Assembly (NCBI RefSeq): GCF_014334325.1
Contig: NZ_JACSET010000006.1
Coordinates: 135,149-199,148 of the forward strand
Reading direction: 5' to 3'
Length of the DNA: 64,000 bases
Source of the DNA: Treponema sp. Marseille-Q4130
GTDB taxonomy: Bacteria > Spirochaetota > Spirochaetia > Treponematales > Treponemataceae
Made by a program: the position numbers and the translations under genes. The notes under the pieces were generated by a model, which worked only from the letters and a program-made list of their open reading frames with translations, did not search any database and was not told where the DNA came from. This document shows, one piece after another, positions 7,565 to 16,607 of this stretch. The first letter of the stretch is position 1. Every line of letters begins with the position of its first letter.

Positions 7565-8163
7565 ACCGTTTCTTTAAATCTCGAACAAATTCGCCCAAGG
7601 TCAATTTTTCGAGATGCCCTATCACTTATTCGAAAACCCCTAAAAATATTTTTTAATTGACCCAACGATTATACAAAAAAATATAAGTATTGAGAATATA
7701 GGCAATCCGACGTTGATCTGCCGACTGATAGAAAATGTATCGTAAAACCGATATACTATTTATAAATAAGAAGAGATAAAAATTTGCATAACGGAGATAT
7801 AAAATGCAAACAGTACAGACGGAAATCGGCAGAGTATATGCGGATAAGGAGAAGTAAGAGTGTCCCTTGCTTATCTTGATCAGCAGGCAACTTTAACTTG
7901 GATTCATAATAATATCAACTCATTCGGCGGATTTCAGCGACGCAAATGCTTTGGAAAATCTTTTTGTGCTGATCCGCATCCGGGCAAAATTCGTTGCGGA
8001 TATTGAAATTCATTCGGAAACGGAAAATCTGAAAATCCGCGACATTACATTTGAAACCTTGGAATTTTCCGGTAAAGTTTCAAACTGCTTTTTTACAAAT
8101 ACCGGCGGCCACACCGAACTTGATACCGATTTGAATCTTCAAGCATGCCGGAGGAGGAGCCGA
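7565..8163. other. Decayed intergenic stretch without an intact gene
   Basis: About 600 bases hold only fragments. A 17-codon frame begins at ATG 7804 behind GGAG and stops at 7855. A second fragment at 7860-7932 resembles a carboxylesterase. The part from 7951 to 8163 is open in frame with the acetyltransferase at 8164 but has no family similarity that I recognise. The stretch 7565-7800 is A+T-rich and shows no gene. Confidence 0.5.
7860..7932 (+). pseudogene. Fragment resembling type-B carboxylesterase
   Basis: Twenty-four codons encode SLAYLDQQATLTWIHNNINS followed by FGG. This resembles the segment of type-B carboxylesterases that precedes the catalytic serine, usually of the form LLDQ-AALRWV--NI--FGGD. 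The match ends at once, and no serine-elbow motif follows in frame. It is best read as a gene relic. Confidence 0.4.
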
Positions 8164-8724
8164 ATGATTTTGGAAACAAAAAGATTGACGCTTCGTCCGT
8201 GGAGGGAATCGGATGCAAAAGATCTCTTCCGATACGCAAGTCATCCCGACGTGGGGCCGACAGCCGGATGGGCTGTCCATACGAGTGTTGAAAACAGCAG
8301 AACCGTCATCAGTAATATCCTCTCCGTACCGGAGTCATACGCGGTCGTACTCAAAGAGACGGGACAGCCTGTAGGCAGTGTCGCCTTAATGATCGGCAAG
8401 TTAAGCAATATCGGCCTTCCCGATACGGAAGGTGAAATAGGGTTTTGGATCGGCGTACCGTATTGGGGACAAGGACTTATTCCGGAGGCGGTTCGCGAGC
8501 TGATGCTGCACGGCTTCGAAGATTTGAAACTCGAAAAACTGTGGTGCGGATATTTTGACGGAAACGATAAATCGAAACGGGCGCAGGAAAAATGCGGCTT
8601 CCGATATCATCATACGAAAGAAAACGTTCCCTGTGCTTTAAAAGGGATTCTGCGGACGACGCACTTTACCTGCATATCGAAAGAAGCGTGGTTGTTACAG
8701 GATCATGGTAAGTGCGTATGGTAA
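8164..8724 (+). CDS. GNAT N-acetyltransferase, RimJ/RimL type
   Basis: A 186-residue acetyl-CoA-dependent acetyltransferase. It opens with MILETKRLTLRPWRESDAKD, the usual beginning of the RimJ/RimL group, and has GEIGFWIGVPYWGQGLIPEA as the acetyl-CoA-binding loop, then EKLWCGYFDGNDKSKRAQEK, followed directly by CGF. The substrate may be a ribosomal-protein N-terminus or a small molecule. AGGAGG sits just upstream of ATG 8164, so this start is preferred to the longer open frame from 7951. It overlaps the next GNAT gene by 7 bases, which implies co-translation. Confidence 0.87.
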   Translation: MILETKRLTLRPWRESDAKDLFRYASHPDVGPTAGWAVHTSVENSRTVISNILSVPESYAVVLKETGQPVGSVALMIGKLSNIGLPDTEGEIGFWIGVPYWGQGLIPEAVRELMLHGFEDLKLEKLWCGYFDGNDKSKRAQEKCGFRYHHTKENVPCALKGILRTTHFTCISKEAWLLQDHGKCVW

Positions 8725-9155
8725 GAGAAGCGGTTAAAGAAGATTTACATGAATTATTGGGTTTGTATCTGTTTTTACATGAAACCGATATTCCGGAAAA
8801 CTCGAAGCATTTGGAAAATACATGGAAAACGATTATTGAAGATGAGAACCATCATATTATTGTCAACGAAATAAACGGCAAAATAATTTCATCCTGCGTG
8901 TGTGTTATCATTCCGAATTTAACAAGAAACATACGCCCGTATGCGTTTATTGAAAACGTAGTTACTCATACGGATTTTCGCGGCAAAGGGTACGCAAGCG
9001 AATGTTTGAATTATGCCAAAGCGATTGCAATAAAAAATAACTGCTATAAGATGATGCTTTTAACCGGCACAAAAAATAAAAATACATTGAACGTCTATAG
9101 AAACGCAGGGTACAACAGTGAAGATAAAACCGCATTTATACAATGGCTTGAGTAA
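8718..9155 (+). CDS. GNAT N-acetyltransferase
   Basis: A 145-residue GNAT protein. The acetyl-CoA pyrophosphate loop is seen in VVTHTDFRGKGYASECLNYA, and the late NTLNVYRNAGYNSEDKTAF segment is typical of the fold. The substrate is unknown. The start ATG 8718 lies inside the end of the preceding GNAT gene, so the two form a small operon. Its end abuts the duplicated TIGR02328 fragment at 9169-9285. Base use is more A+T-rich than in its neighbour, so the two acetyltransferases may have different origins. Confidence 0.85.
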   Translation: MVREAVKEDLHELLGLYLFLHETDIPENSKHLENTWKTIIEDENHHIIVNEINGKIISSCVCVIIPNLTRNIRPYAFIENVVTHTDFRGKGYASECLNYAKAIAIKNNCYKMMLLTGTKNKNTLNVYRNAGYNSEDKTAFIQWLE

Positions 9156-9168
9156 TACGCTCTATTTT

Positions 9169-9285
9169 AATTCCCTTGCCTTCTAAATTTTTGACGCACG
9201 CAAGATAATAGCGTTCATCGTGTTCGGCGTACACGGGTTTCCCCACTTCAACGGTCTCTAAGTTGGCATACGGCGGACATGTTTT
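9169..9285 (-). pseudogene. Duplicate of the 3' part of the TIGR02328-like gene
   Basis: These 117 bases match 6823-6939 at most positions and in the same orientation, and encode the same C-terminal part (KPVYAEHDERY and CVKNLEGKGI). The N-terminal two thirds of the gene are absent. The piece is a gene relic left by a duplication or by recombination around the accessory block. Confidence 0.85.
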
Positions 9286-9608
9286 GCTCGATAATCTTTC
9301 GTATTATGTGTTCGATACATTTTCGATTTTATCAAATAAACGATATACAATATAAAAAAAGCCGCCGTATAAATCGGCAAACATCTCTTTTTCAGATATA
9401 TTGAAGAGTCGGTATAAAATTGATAAATTTTCATCAGCACCGAACCCTGATACGGTCCGTTCATCGCTATGAAAACCATTTGCATTATTGTCAATAACAA
9501 GCAAATTAAAAACGCATTCCTTGCATAGATGCAATTTTTTTTTGCCTTTTGTCTTTTTCTGCGGATACTTTGCCGCTTTGCGGAGGAGCTTTTATCGTGA
9601 TCGTCCAT
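9258..9608 (-). CDS. Small membrane protein of unknown function
   Basis: A 116-residue protein not assigned to any family. A basic N-terminus (SIRRKRQKAKK) precedes two predicted membrane segments, NAFLICLLLTIMQMVFIAM and YTAAFFILYIVYLI, with a short loop between. The C-terminus runs into the duplicated fragment at 9169-9285, so the last 10 residues are probably not original and the gene may be truncated. Confidence 0.45.
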   Translation of the reverse strand: MDDHDKSSSAKRQSIRRKRQKAKKNCIYARNAFLICLLLTIMQMVFIAMNGPYQGSVLMKIYQFYTDSSIYLKKRCLPIYTAAFFILYIVYLIKSKMYRTHNTKDYRAKHVRRMPT

Positions 9609-9774
9609 TCGTTTTTTCTCCCCGCTTTGCGGAACATAGGCTCTCAGTGTGAACCGTTACCAAAGAATTAATTATTAATATTACAGAAATAATTTTCAAT
9701 GTTTTTTCAAGCATATTGTTTCTGCATATTGTTCCTACATTTTCCCCCACCTCGCGCATCCATTGCCCTAACCG

Positions 9775-10803
9775 CTATCGCCTCCGCACCTGTTCCAATC
9801 CGCGCTTGAACTGAGGAATGCGCGCCGAAGCTGTAGTGTTGAGCGGACTCGTATCACCGCGCTGCAAAAAATGATAGGCGACGCCTGCGATCATCGCGCC
9901 GTTGTCGCCGCAGAGTTTAAGCGGCGGAAATATGCACGTGATGTCGCGCCTCTCGGCGAGGAGCGCGCGCAAGTGCGAATTGGCGGCGACTCCTCCGCCT
10001 GCGACGACGGTCGTAAGACCCGTGTCTTCCACCGCACGGAAAAGGCGCGATGTGAGCGTACGGCACGCAACATCCTGAAACGACGCGCACATATTTTCCG
10101 TCGTCGGCTCGAAGCCTTCGTTCAAAAAGAGATCGCGCTGATGGATGACGGCGGTTTTCAATCCGCTGAACGAAACGTCGTAGCGGTGTTCGCTTTCGTC
10201 GAGTTTGGGAACGGGAAAGGAAAATGCGCGCGCATCTCCCTCTTTCGAAAGTTTATCGATAATGACGCCGCCGGGATAGCCGAGGTCGTAAAACTTGGCG
10301 ACCTTATCGAAAGCTTCGCCGACCGAATCGTCGACTGTCGTACCGAGCACTTCGATATCGTCGAATCCGTGTACTTTGCAGATGATGCTGTGACCGCCTG
10401 AAACGAGAAGACCGAGATACGGGTAGGCGATATCGTTTGCGAGGTGCGCCGCGTAGAGGTGACCGAGCATGTGGTTGACCGCGATAAAGGGTTTTCCCGC
10501 CGCCCATGCGAGCGTTTTGCCGTAAGTCAAACCGACGAGGAGAGAGCCCATCAACCCCGGACGGTTCGTCGCAGAAACCGCATCGATGTCGCCGAGCGAA
10601 AGGCCGGCTTCTTTGAACGCCTGCTTTACGACGGGCAAAATCCATTCGGCGTGCTTTCTGCTCGCGATTTCGGGGACGACGCCTTTGTATATTTCGTGAA
10701 ACGGGATCTGCGTCGCAACGACGTTGCTTAAAATAACGCGGCCGTCTTCGACGATCGCCGCCGCCGTTTCATCGCATGAAGATTCGATACCGAGAACTTT
10801 CAT
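9775..10803 (-). CDS. tsaD: tRNA N6-adenosine threonylcarbamoyltransferase
   Basis: TsaD transfers the threonylcarbamoyl group to A37 of tRNAs reading ANN codons, working with TsaB and TsaE. The 342 residues show the ASKHA fold: MKVLGIESSCDETAAAIVED at the start, the metal-binding HMLGHLYAAH near residue 110, LLVSGGHS, VAGGGVAANSHLRA and CGDNGAMIAGVAYHF. Length is normal. GGAG precedes the start. It is monocistronic here as far as can be seen; an A+T-rich palindrome lies upstream at 10864. Confidence 0.97.
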   Translation of the reverse strand: MKVLGIESSCDETAAAIVEDGRVILSNVVATQIPFHEIYKGVVPEIASRKHAEWILPVVKQAFKEAGLSLGDIDAVSATNRPGLMGSLLVGLTYGKTLAWAAGKPFIAVNHMLGHLYAAHLANDIAYPYLGLLVSGGHSIICKVHGFDDIEVLGTTVDDSVGEAFDKVAKFYDLGYPGGVIIDKLSKEGDARAFSFPVPKLDESEHRYDVSFSGLKTAVIHQRDLFLNEGFEPTTENMCASFQDVACRTLTSRLFRAVEDTGLTTVVAGGGVAANSHLRALLAERRDITCIFPPLKLCGDNGAMIAGVAYHFLQRGDTSPLNTTASARIPQFKRGLEQVRRR

Positions 10804-10863
10804 AGCTTCTCCAAAAGATTATCAATCGGCAATTTCAAGAAATCGCGATTTTTTAAATCATTC

Positions 10864-10883
10864 AAATTATTAATTAATAATTT
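10864..10883. repeat. 20-bp perfect A+T palindrome
   Basis: AAATTATTAATTAATAATTT reads the same on both strands and lies about 60 bp upstream of tsaD. It could act as a promoter element, a protein site or simply an A+T-rich hairpin. Similar TTAATTATT-type strings occur at gene borders near 25575, 28403, 29301 and 32560. Confidence 0.6.
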
Positions 10884-10952
10884 AATAAATTATCAATATA
10901 CCGCATTGCAAACGCCACACGACCGCAGACCGATAAAAACACGACCGCACAA

Positions 10953-12308
10953 CTACGGGCGGATAAGCGCGCCGGAATTGCTCACCGTCGTAAACGCATA
11001 TCCCTTGTTTTTCAGTACGGGGTAAAATTCGATCAATATGCCCGGCAAAATATCCGCCGACCATATATGCCCTATCATGATCGCAGCGCCGTTCGCATTC
11101 GCAATGCCGATGCCGCGCATGAGTTCGCGGATGATTTTTTCGCGGTCTTTGGTATTGTCGAGAAACACGTTCCGCGAATAGTAGGGTATACCGAGCGCCA
11201 TAGCCGCCTGCGGTACGCGCGTTTGACTCGTCGTTCGCGAATCGAGAAAAAAGACGCCGCTCTCCTTTGCCGCAATCATCGCAGCTCCGATTTTCATTTC
11301 GTCTTCGCTGATGAGAGAGCCTTCATGATTATTGATTCCGGCGACAGGCCCGATTTCGGCGATATTTTCTTTTATAAGCGCTTCGATCGAAGACGTCTGC
11401 ATATCCGCCGTAACCGCGCCGGGACCGGGATTGACGTTCAAGTTTACCGCCTGCATGGGCTGGTGCAGCATCACTTCGTTGCCCGACGCGCGCACTTTGT
11501 CGGCGCACGCTTTCGAATGCGCGAGCTTCGGCAAAACGGACACGGTGATCGGAAAGGGGAGCGAAATGAATTTTTCAAGCTGCGAAAGGCTTTGACCCGC
11601 ATCGTCGAATACGAAAACGAGCTTCGCGCCGTTTACCGCCTGCGGAATGTCGGGAAGAGGCGAGGCAGGTACTGCGGGAGACAGGGGCACGGAAGACGAC
11701 GGCTTTACCGACGAAAGCGGTTTTACGGATGGGGGATTTGCCGGCTGCCCCTTGGGCGAGGAAGACGAGGGCTTTGCGCTGCCGGAGGATTTATTGTCCG
11801 CGCTTCGGCGAATCTGCGCTTCAGGTACGCGCTCCCCCTCGGTTGAAGCTCCCGCTGCTGCATTTTTTTTCGGCACATCGCTCGATTGCGTTTCCCGCCC
11901 TGAGCTTTGCCGCACGTCGAGATTTTTTGCACTTTGTACGGCGTCGGAGCTCTCAACTTTTCGGCTCGACGAAGAGCGCGAACTTTGCTGCGGATCCTTC
12001 GAACTTTGCAGATCGGCATTTTGCCGACTCTCCGCTCGGCCCGACGCATCACCTGCACTGTCCGCGTTTTGTGAGGCGATCTGATTTTCGACGGCGGTGT
12101 TTTTCGGATTCCGTCCCGAATTGACGATGAGGACTGCAAAGCACAAAGCGACGATTACGACGCACAGGATCGCCGTCTGCACGGAGGAAAATACGATTTT
12201 ATGTTTTTTGTCCGCTCTCCGCCCCGATGCGGGTTTTATCCGCGTTGACGGTTTTGCGGAAGATCGAGAAGCTGTTTTCCGCCCGCGCGTGCGTCCGTTT
12301 TGTGCCAT
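10953..12308 (-). CDS. Membrane-anchored divergent polysaccharide deacetylase (YibQ-like)
   Basis: A 451-residue protein. An N-terminal basic region is followed by one membrane segment (residues about 43-65, VQTAILCVVIVALCFAVLIV). A 150-residue Ser/Pro/Ala-rich linker follows, then a C-terminal domain of about 220 residues of the divergent polysaccharide deacetylase family (YibQ, once DUF610). LVFVFDDAG, EVMLHQPMQ, GINNHEGS and FFLDSRTT are visible in that order. The domain would lie outside the inner membrane. Substrate and activity are unknown. A TAGAAT seven bases before the ATG suggests a very short or absent 5' leader. The low-complexity linker may span periplasm and peptidoglycan. Confidence 0.87.
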   Translation of the reverse strand: MAQNGRTRGRKTASRSSAKPSTRIKPASGRRADKKHKIVFSSVQTAILCVVIVALCFAVLIVNSGRNPKNTAVENQIASQNADSAGDASGRAESRQNADLQSSKDPQQSSRSSSSRKVESSDAVQSAKNLDVRQSSGRETQSSDVPKKNAAAGASTEGERVPEAQIRRSADNKSSGSAKPSSSSPKGQPANPPSVKPLSSVKPSSSVPLSPAVPASPLPDIPQAVNGAKLVFVFDDAGQSLSQLEKFISLPFPITVSVLPKLAHSKACADKVRASGNEVMLHQPMQAVNLNVNPGPGAVTADMQTSSIEALIKENIAEIGPVAGINNHEGSLISEDEMKIGAAMIAAKESGVFFLDSRTTSQTRVPQAAMALGIPYYSRNVFLDNTKDREKIIRELMRGIGIANANGAAIMIGHIWSADILPGILIEFYPVLKNKGYAFTTVSNSGALIRP

Positions 12309-12487
12309 AAGGCGTATTCTATCACGGATCGCAGATTTTGAAAACGGCGATGATCCCGGTCGAAGAATCGATCAAAAAAAGTTTTCCGCTACTGTCGCAC
12401 AGTACTATGAATAAAACGCAAAATTCCGTCCGGCTGTGCGATAGCTGTGCGGCAACGTCGATCGCTTACCGCCTCCTCCCCACGAAT

Positions 12488-12530
12488 AAAAAAAGCCGCC
12501 GCAAAGCACCCGTATCGCTCTGCAGCGGCT
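12488..12530 (-). terminator. Intrinsic terminator after the sigma-factor gene
   Basis: On the minus strand AGCCGC, GC and a loop are followed by GCGGCGGCT and a run of seven T. It lies 40 bases after the stop of the sigma gene. Confidence 0.75.
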
Positions 12531-12569
12531 ATCACTCTCTCTTTCTCCGATGTTCTCTATGCGGTATGG

Positions 12570-13412
12570 TTATGCCGTCAGCGTCTCCTCTTCCGCTTCA
12601 CCGAAAGCGCTCGCGTTTTCTTTTATAAAACGCAGGGCGCGTATTTCGGCTTTGCGTACGGTTTCCGAAGATACGCCGAGCAGCTCGCTCGTTTCAAATA
12701 ATGTCCGCTGTCCCATGCCGTCGAAATCGTAACGGCAGCACATGACGCTGCCCTCTTCTTTCGGGAGCGTATCGATGAACGCGCGGACTTCCTGTTTTAA
12801 TATCCTGCCGATCGCAGTCTCCTCGGGTCCCGCGCTCGTATCGGGTATACTATGGCCAAAAGCGGCTTCGTCGTATTCGCCGGACGGAGCGTCGAGGCTT
12901 ATGACGTTCCACGGCATGACGGCGATATCGCGCACGGCTTTTTCTTCGACGTTCAAAACGCGTGCAATGTCGGCATCGGACGGCGCAAAACCGTTTTTTG
13001 AAAAAAGCTCCGAGCGCGCTTCGTTTACTTTTCGAAGCAAATCGATTTTATTATCGGGGATATAGATATCCGTCGATTTTGTGTGCACGTAGCGCTGCAT
13101 ATATTGCAGAATCCACGGGTACGCGTACGTCGAAAAACGCGTATGAAACGAAGTTTTGAATTTGGAAAGGGCGGTCATCAAGCCGATATTGCCTTCCTGT
13201 ATCAAATCCATAAAGGGCGTATGCGAATCCGCAAAGCGTCCGGCAATGCTGATGACGAGGCGCAGGTTCGAATTGATAAAACGCTTTCGCGCGTCTTCGT
13301 CGCCTGCGGCAATCTTTTCCAACAGCGCTTTTTCTTCTTCCGCCGTAAGCAGGGGGTAGTTTTTGATTTCATTGAGATACAGAGCATAAACAGTATCAGT
13401 TTGTTTTTTCAT
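12570..13412 (-). CDS. Alternative sigma-70-family RNA polymerase sigma factor
   Basis: A 280-residue sigma factor that lacks the long region 1.1 of a housekeeping RpoD, so it is an alternative sigma of group 2/3. Region 1.2 (YLNEIKNYPLLTAEEE) is followed by the region 2 core NLRLVISIAGRF, DLIQEGNIGLMTALSKF and FSTYAYPWILQYMQRY, then a region 3. Region 4 has the helix-turn-helix LLGVSSETVRKAEIRALRFI. GGGAG stands 7 bases before the start. The regulon is not visible here. Acidic residues close the protein. Its nearest relatives are probably RpoS- or RpoH-type factors, but the subgroup cannot be fixed by eye. Confidence 0.9.
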   Translation of the reverse strand: MKKQTDTVYALYLNEIKNYPLLTAEEEKALLEKIAAGDEDARKRFINSNLRLVISIAGRFADSHTPFMDLIQEGNIGLMTALSKFKTSFHTRFSTYAYPWILQYMQRYVHTKSTDIYIPDNKIDLLRKVNEARSELFSKNGFAPSDADIARVLNVEEKAVRDIAVMPWNVISLDAPSGEYDEAAFGHSIPDTSAGPEETAIGRILKQEVRAFIDTLPKEEGSVMCCRYDFDGMGQRTLFETSELLGVSSETVRKAEIRALRFIKENASAFGEAEEETLTA

Positions 13413-13774
13413 ACATGTGCTCCCATAAAAACCCGTTCATATCACCGAGCGGCCGCCCCTTCCCGACCGTCGGTATTCGCCTCTCTCCGATATGGTTTAT
13501 CAAAAGCCGAACTCTCGATTATTTATTTGCAAATATCATGCCAAGTAATTTATTTTTTCGATATTTGATAATATGTTTAATTCTTTATAATACAATAAAT
13601 TAAATACCGGCAATAAAGAAAACGATATTTTTCGATGAAAACAAAATAAGACACTGTATACTTTTTTATACTACGGCAATGTGCGGTAGGCTCAAGCTGT
13701 CTACTTTTGTGCACAGTAAAAGGCGCGTACCGGGCAGACCGAGCCACGCTCTTTCACAAAATAATCTTATGCGG
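13413..13774. other. A+T-rich intergenic region between divergent genes
   Basis: About 360 bases separate the sigma gene from thrH. The part 13520-13670 is A+T-rich with several TATAAT-like strings (for example near 13582 and 13658), so promoters may be present, but no gene or clear hairpin is seen. Confidence 0.5.
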
Positions 13775-13780
13775 TATAAT
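13775..13780 (+). promoter_or_regulatory. -10 box placed six bases before the thrH start
   Basis: TATAAT at 13775-13780 is followed by six bases and then ATG at 13787, with TTTCAC 17 bases upstream. The predicted transcription start coincides with the A of ATG. Confidence 0.65.
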
Positions 13781-13786
13781 CATCGT

Positions 13787-14392
13787 ATGTTTATCACTTG
13801 TCTTGACCTTGAAGGCGTGCTCGTCCCCGAAATATGGATCGCGTTCAGCGAAGCGACCGGCATTCCCGAACTGCGGCGCACAACGCGCGACGAACCGAAC
13901 TACGATACGCTCATGCGCTACCGGATCGATATCCTCGACAAACACAATCTCGGTTTGAACGAAATCCGCGAAACGATTAAAAAAATCGACCCGATGCCCG
14001 GTGCAAAAGATTTTCTCGACAAACTGCGTTCGTTTACGCAAGTGCTCATCTTGAGCGATACTTTCGAACAGTTTGCCGCTCCGCTTATGGAAAAGCTCGG
14101 TCGTCCGACGATTTTCTGCAATACGCTGGAATACGACGCAAGCGGAAAGATCACCGGTTACAAAATGCGCTGCCCCGAAAGCAAACTCGCAACGGTAAAA
14201 GCGCTGCAGTCTGTCGGTTTCGAAACGATCGCGGCGGGAGATTCGTTTAACGACCTCGCGATGATCAAGGCTTCCAAAGCGGGATTTTTATTCAAATCGA
14301 CGGAGCAGATTATTAAGGATAATCCTTCTCTGCCGGCATACACCGAATACTCGGAGCTCCTCGCAGGCATTAAAAACGCGATGGGGCGCTGA
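13787..14392 (+). CDS. thrH: Phosphoserine phosphatase / homoserine phosphotransferase
   Basis: ThrH is a HAD-fold enzyme that hydrolyses phosphoserine and can move its phosphate to homoserine, so it may serve serine or threonine synthesis. The 201 residues show MFITCLDLEGVLVPEIW (motif I, where the second acidic residue is Glu as in ThrH), LILSDTFEQF (motif II), the lysine in CPESKLATVKAL, and AAGDSFNDLAMI (motif IV). The start at 13787 fits the family. The upstream in-frame extension to 13679 passes through the promoter and was dropped. No ribosome-binding site is present, which agrees with a leaderless mRNA. Confidence 0.93.
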   Translation: MFITCLDLEGVLVPEIWIAFSEATGIPELRRTTRDEPNYDTLMRYRIDILDKHNLGLNEIRETIKKIDPMPGAKDFLDKLRSFTQVLILSDTFEQFAAPLMEKLGRPTIFCNTLEYDASGKITGYKMRCPESKLATVKALQSVGFETIAAGDSFNDLAMIKASKAGFLFKSTEQIIKDNPSLPAYTEYSELLAGIKNAMGR

Positions 14393-14397
14393 CGGTT

Positions 14398-16503
14398 TTA
14401 AACCGTGAATACGCGGCGCAATTTTTTATTAAAGCGCTCCGTGTCGTCTTTCAGCATCGTTAAAAAGTCATCTCTGTCTATCGTGCCGAGTACCGCGTCC
14501 ATCTCTTCGCGGTTCCGGTACGTCATTTTTCGGTAGTAATCGGTATAATCCTTTTCACGCGACGACACCGACAATGCGTACATATCGTCGGAAACGGCGG
14601 CGACGCTTTCGACGAGGTTGCGGTACTGCTCCGCGCTGCATCGCTCAAAGGGAACGCCGTAGATGCATTCCAAAAGATAGAGCGCATAGCGCGTTTTGTC
14701 GGCGAGGTAGGAAGCCGCACACGCATCGTAAAAGGCGTGCACTTTTTCCCAACTCGCGATTTCCCCGCGCTTTACTTTTTCACGCAGCTCATCGATTTTT
14801 TCGAGCGGGATAATCTGTCCGCCCGCGTTGAGCCACCCGGTGTACAGCGGATGCCGCGCGATTTCCGCAAGGACGGCAGGCGAAACGGATGCGATGCCGT
14901 TTTCATCGCAGTATTCGATTATCGTTTTCGCGGAAAAATATTTAATAATTTTTCGGTATTGGTGATACGCATACGCCGGCCGAAATACCGTCGCGCCGTA
15001 TCTTTTCTGGCACTGCGCGTCGGAAAGGGTAAAATCGGCGTCGGGATTTTTTTCAAAAAACGCTTTCGCTTCCGCGAGCCGTTCTTTCGCCGTCAAACGG
15101 ACGATGCGGTCGAGCGCCGTCATAATCTCCTGCATCGTATCGGGAGCAAAGGGATCCGTTTCGATGTGCTGCACCGGCACGACCCGCTTATCGCGTTTTT
15201 TGAATTTGTAACGGTTTCGAACGAGGGCAAACATATCGTACATAAACCACCACGCCGGAAAAATGCGTATGCTCCGATCGCCGTTTTCCCCGAGCGCAAC
15301 GAGCGAAAACGGATACGGGATATCGAGCTCGTATTGGTATGAGCCTTTTGCGATGAGGACGAACGACGCGAATCGGCTGTTGTGTTTAAAATCGCTCGAA
15401 AGAGAAGGCCAAAATCCGCGCGAAGCGATGAGCTCGCCGTCGGGACTGCGCGAATTGTGATTGCTGCCGATCGTCGCGCCCGATGCGATATTCGATTGTC
15501 CCATGATAGTCGATGCGATGAGGAAAGACGAATTGTGATGCTGCTCGTGAAACGGAAATATCAAATTATTAAGAATCTCGCAGCACGACACGGTCGAATT
15601 GTCTCCGAGCACCGAATTCAAAAGCCGCGCGCCGTATTTGAGCTGGCAGTTTTTGCCGATGACAAAGCGTACCGCAACCGCCTGATAAAAAACGCGGCTT
15701 CCGTATCCCATGATGCCGTTTACCATTTCGACGCCTTCGCCGATCTGCGACGGCTCCGCCTCCGAAGAGAGCACTGTGATGTTTTTCAATTTGAATGCGC
15801 CTTTGATGTACGCGCATTCTCCGATTTCCGCATCTTTTAAAAGCGTCGTATTTTTTATGACGGCATTATTTTTAATAATTCCGTGTGTCGCCTCGTCGCG
15901 GGACGAGCCCTGTTCCGTGAGCGCGACAAATCGCTTCATAAGAGAAGTGTCTTCACGATAGCGCGACCACAGATACGCATCGGCGGTAATCATGCTTTTA
16001 AACGGAAGCACTTCTCTGCCGCCGTTTTCGTTTGCGACTCCGATCCATATACGGTTTTCTTCAGGCTCACCTTTTTTTAAAATCCCTTCGCCGAATTTCG
16101 AATGCGGCGTACAGCTCATCTCCTGTATATTGAACAGCATGACGTTTTTTCCGAGCCGATAATTTTCAAAATATGCGACGTTCCGGATCGCATTGTCGTC
16201 GCCCGTCACGGCGTTTATTAATTTTGAATTATAGATACCCTCTTCAAGTTCGAGGTCGTGATACTTAAGCATTGCGCGCCTGAGCTTTCCCAAAACGATA
16301 AAACCGGAAAACGACGAATCGCGTATGAGAGAGGCATCGAAACATTCGGCATCAACGTAAAAATTTTGCCACGAAGAATCGTCCGACGTGTTATGATTTT
16401 TTTCGAGCGCTTCGATTTCTTCTTTCGTAAGACCCCGCTTTCCCGCCGTAAGCTCGGACGGAACGGAGAACGATCGCTTATCCGTATACGTTACCTGCAC
16501 CAT
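14398..16503 (-). CDS. DUF4954 family protein with left-handed beta-helix repeats
   Basis: A 701-residue protein of a family found in treponemes and Bacteroidetes (DUF4954); its function is unknown. The middle part (about residues 215-370) has the spaced hydrophobic pattern of hexapeptide repeats, with segments such as NAVIKNTTLLKDAEIGECAY, IGKNCQLKYGARLLNSVLGD and MGQSNIASGATIGSNHNS. These resemble the beta-helix of sugar-nucleotide acyltransferases. The N-terminal 200 and C-terminal 300 residues show no motif I know. No signal peptide is present, so it is likely cytoplasmic. It ends 5 bases from the end of thrH on the other strand, and faces the M16-like gene back to back. Confidence 0.82.
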   Translation of the reverse strand: MVQVTYTDKRSFSVPSELTAGKRGLTKEEIEALEKNHNTSDDSSWQNFYVDAECFDASLIRDSSFSGFIVLGKLRRAMLKYHDLELEEGIYNSKLINAVTGDDNAIRNVAYFENYRLGKNVMLFNIQEMSCTPHSKFGEGILKKGEPEENRIWIGVANENGGREVLPFKSMITADAYLWSRYREDTSLMKRFVALTEQGSSRDEATHGIIKNNAVIKNTTLLKDAEIGECAYIKGAFKLKNITVLSSEAEPSQIGEGVEMVNGIMGYGSRVFYQAVAVRFVIGKNCQLKYGARLLNSVLGDNSTVSCCEILNNLIFPFHEQHHNSSFLIASTIMGQSNIASGATIGSNHNSRSPDGELIASRGFWPSLSSDFKHNSRFASFVLIAKGSYQYELDIPYPFSLVALGENGDRSIRIFPAWWFMYDMFALVRNRYKFKKRDKRVVPVQHIETDPFAPDTMQEIMTALDRIVRLTAKERLAEAKAFFEKNPDADFTLSDAQCQKRYGATVFRPAYAYHQYRKIIKYFSAKTIIEYCDENGIASVSPAVLAEIARHPLYTGWLNAGGQIIPLEKIDELREKVKRGEIASWEKVHAFYDACAASYLADKTRYALYLLECIYGVPFERCSAEQYRNLVESVAAVSDDMYALSVSSREKDYTDYYRKMTYRNREEMDAVLGTIDRDDFLTMLKDDTERFNKKLRRVFTV

Positions 16504-16595
16504 AATTGTTTTTATTGTATATATGTAGACGGCGCTTTGTCAAACCGTACACGGCACGTATCCCGACTATCCGTGTCAAAAAATATATTTTACGC

Positions 16596-16601
16596 TATAC
16601 T
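16596..16601 (+). promoter_or_regulatory. -10 box placed six bases before the M16-like start
   Basis: TATACT at 16596-16601 is followed by GCTTTC and then ATG 16608. This is the same spacing as in thrH and several other genes of the window. Confidence 0.6.
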
Positions 16602-16607
16602 GCTTTC

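Noticed and set aside
10953-12308. Long antisense frames in the deacetylase gene (11067-11846 plus strand and others across the window)
   Set aside because: They are compositional shadows with biased codon use, no ribosome-binding sites and no family similarity. The same holds for 3 kb of frames antisense or out of frame in the M16-like gene.
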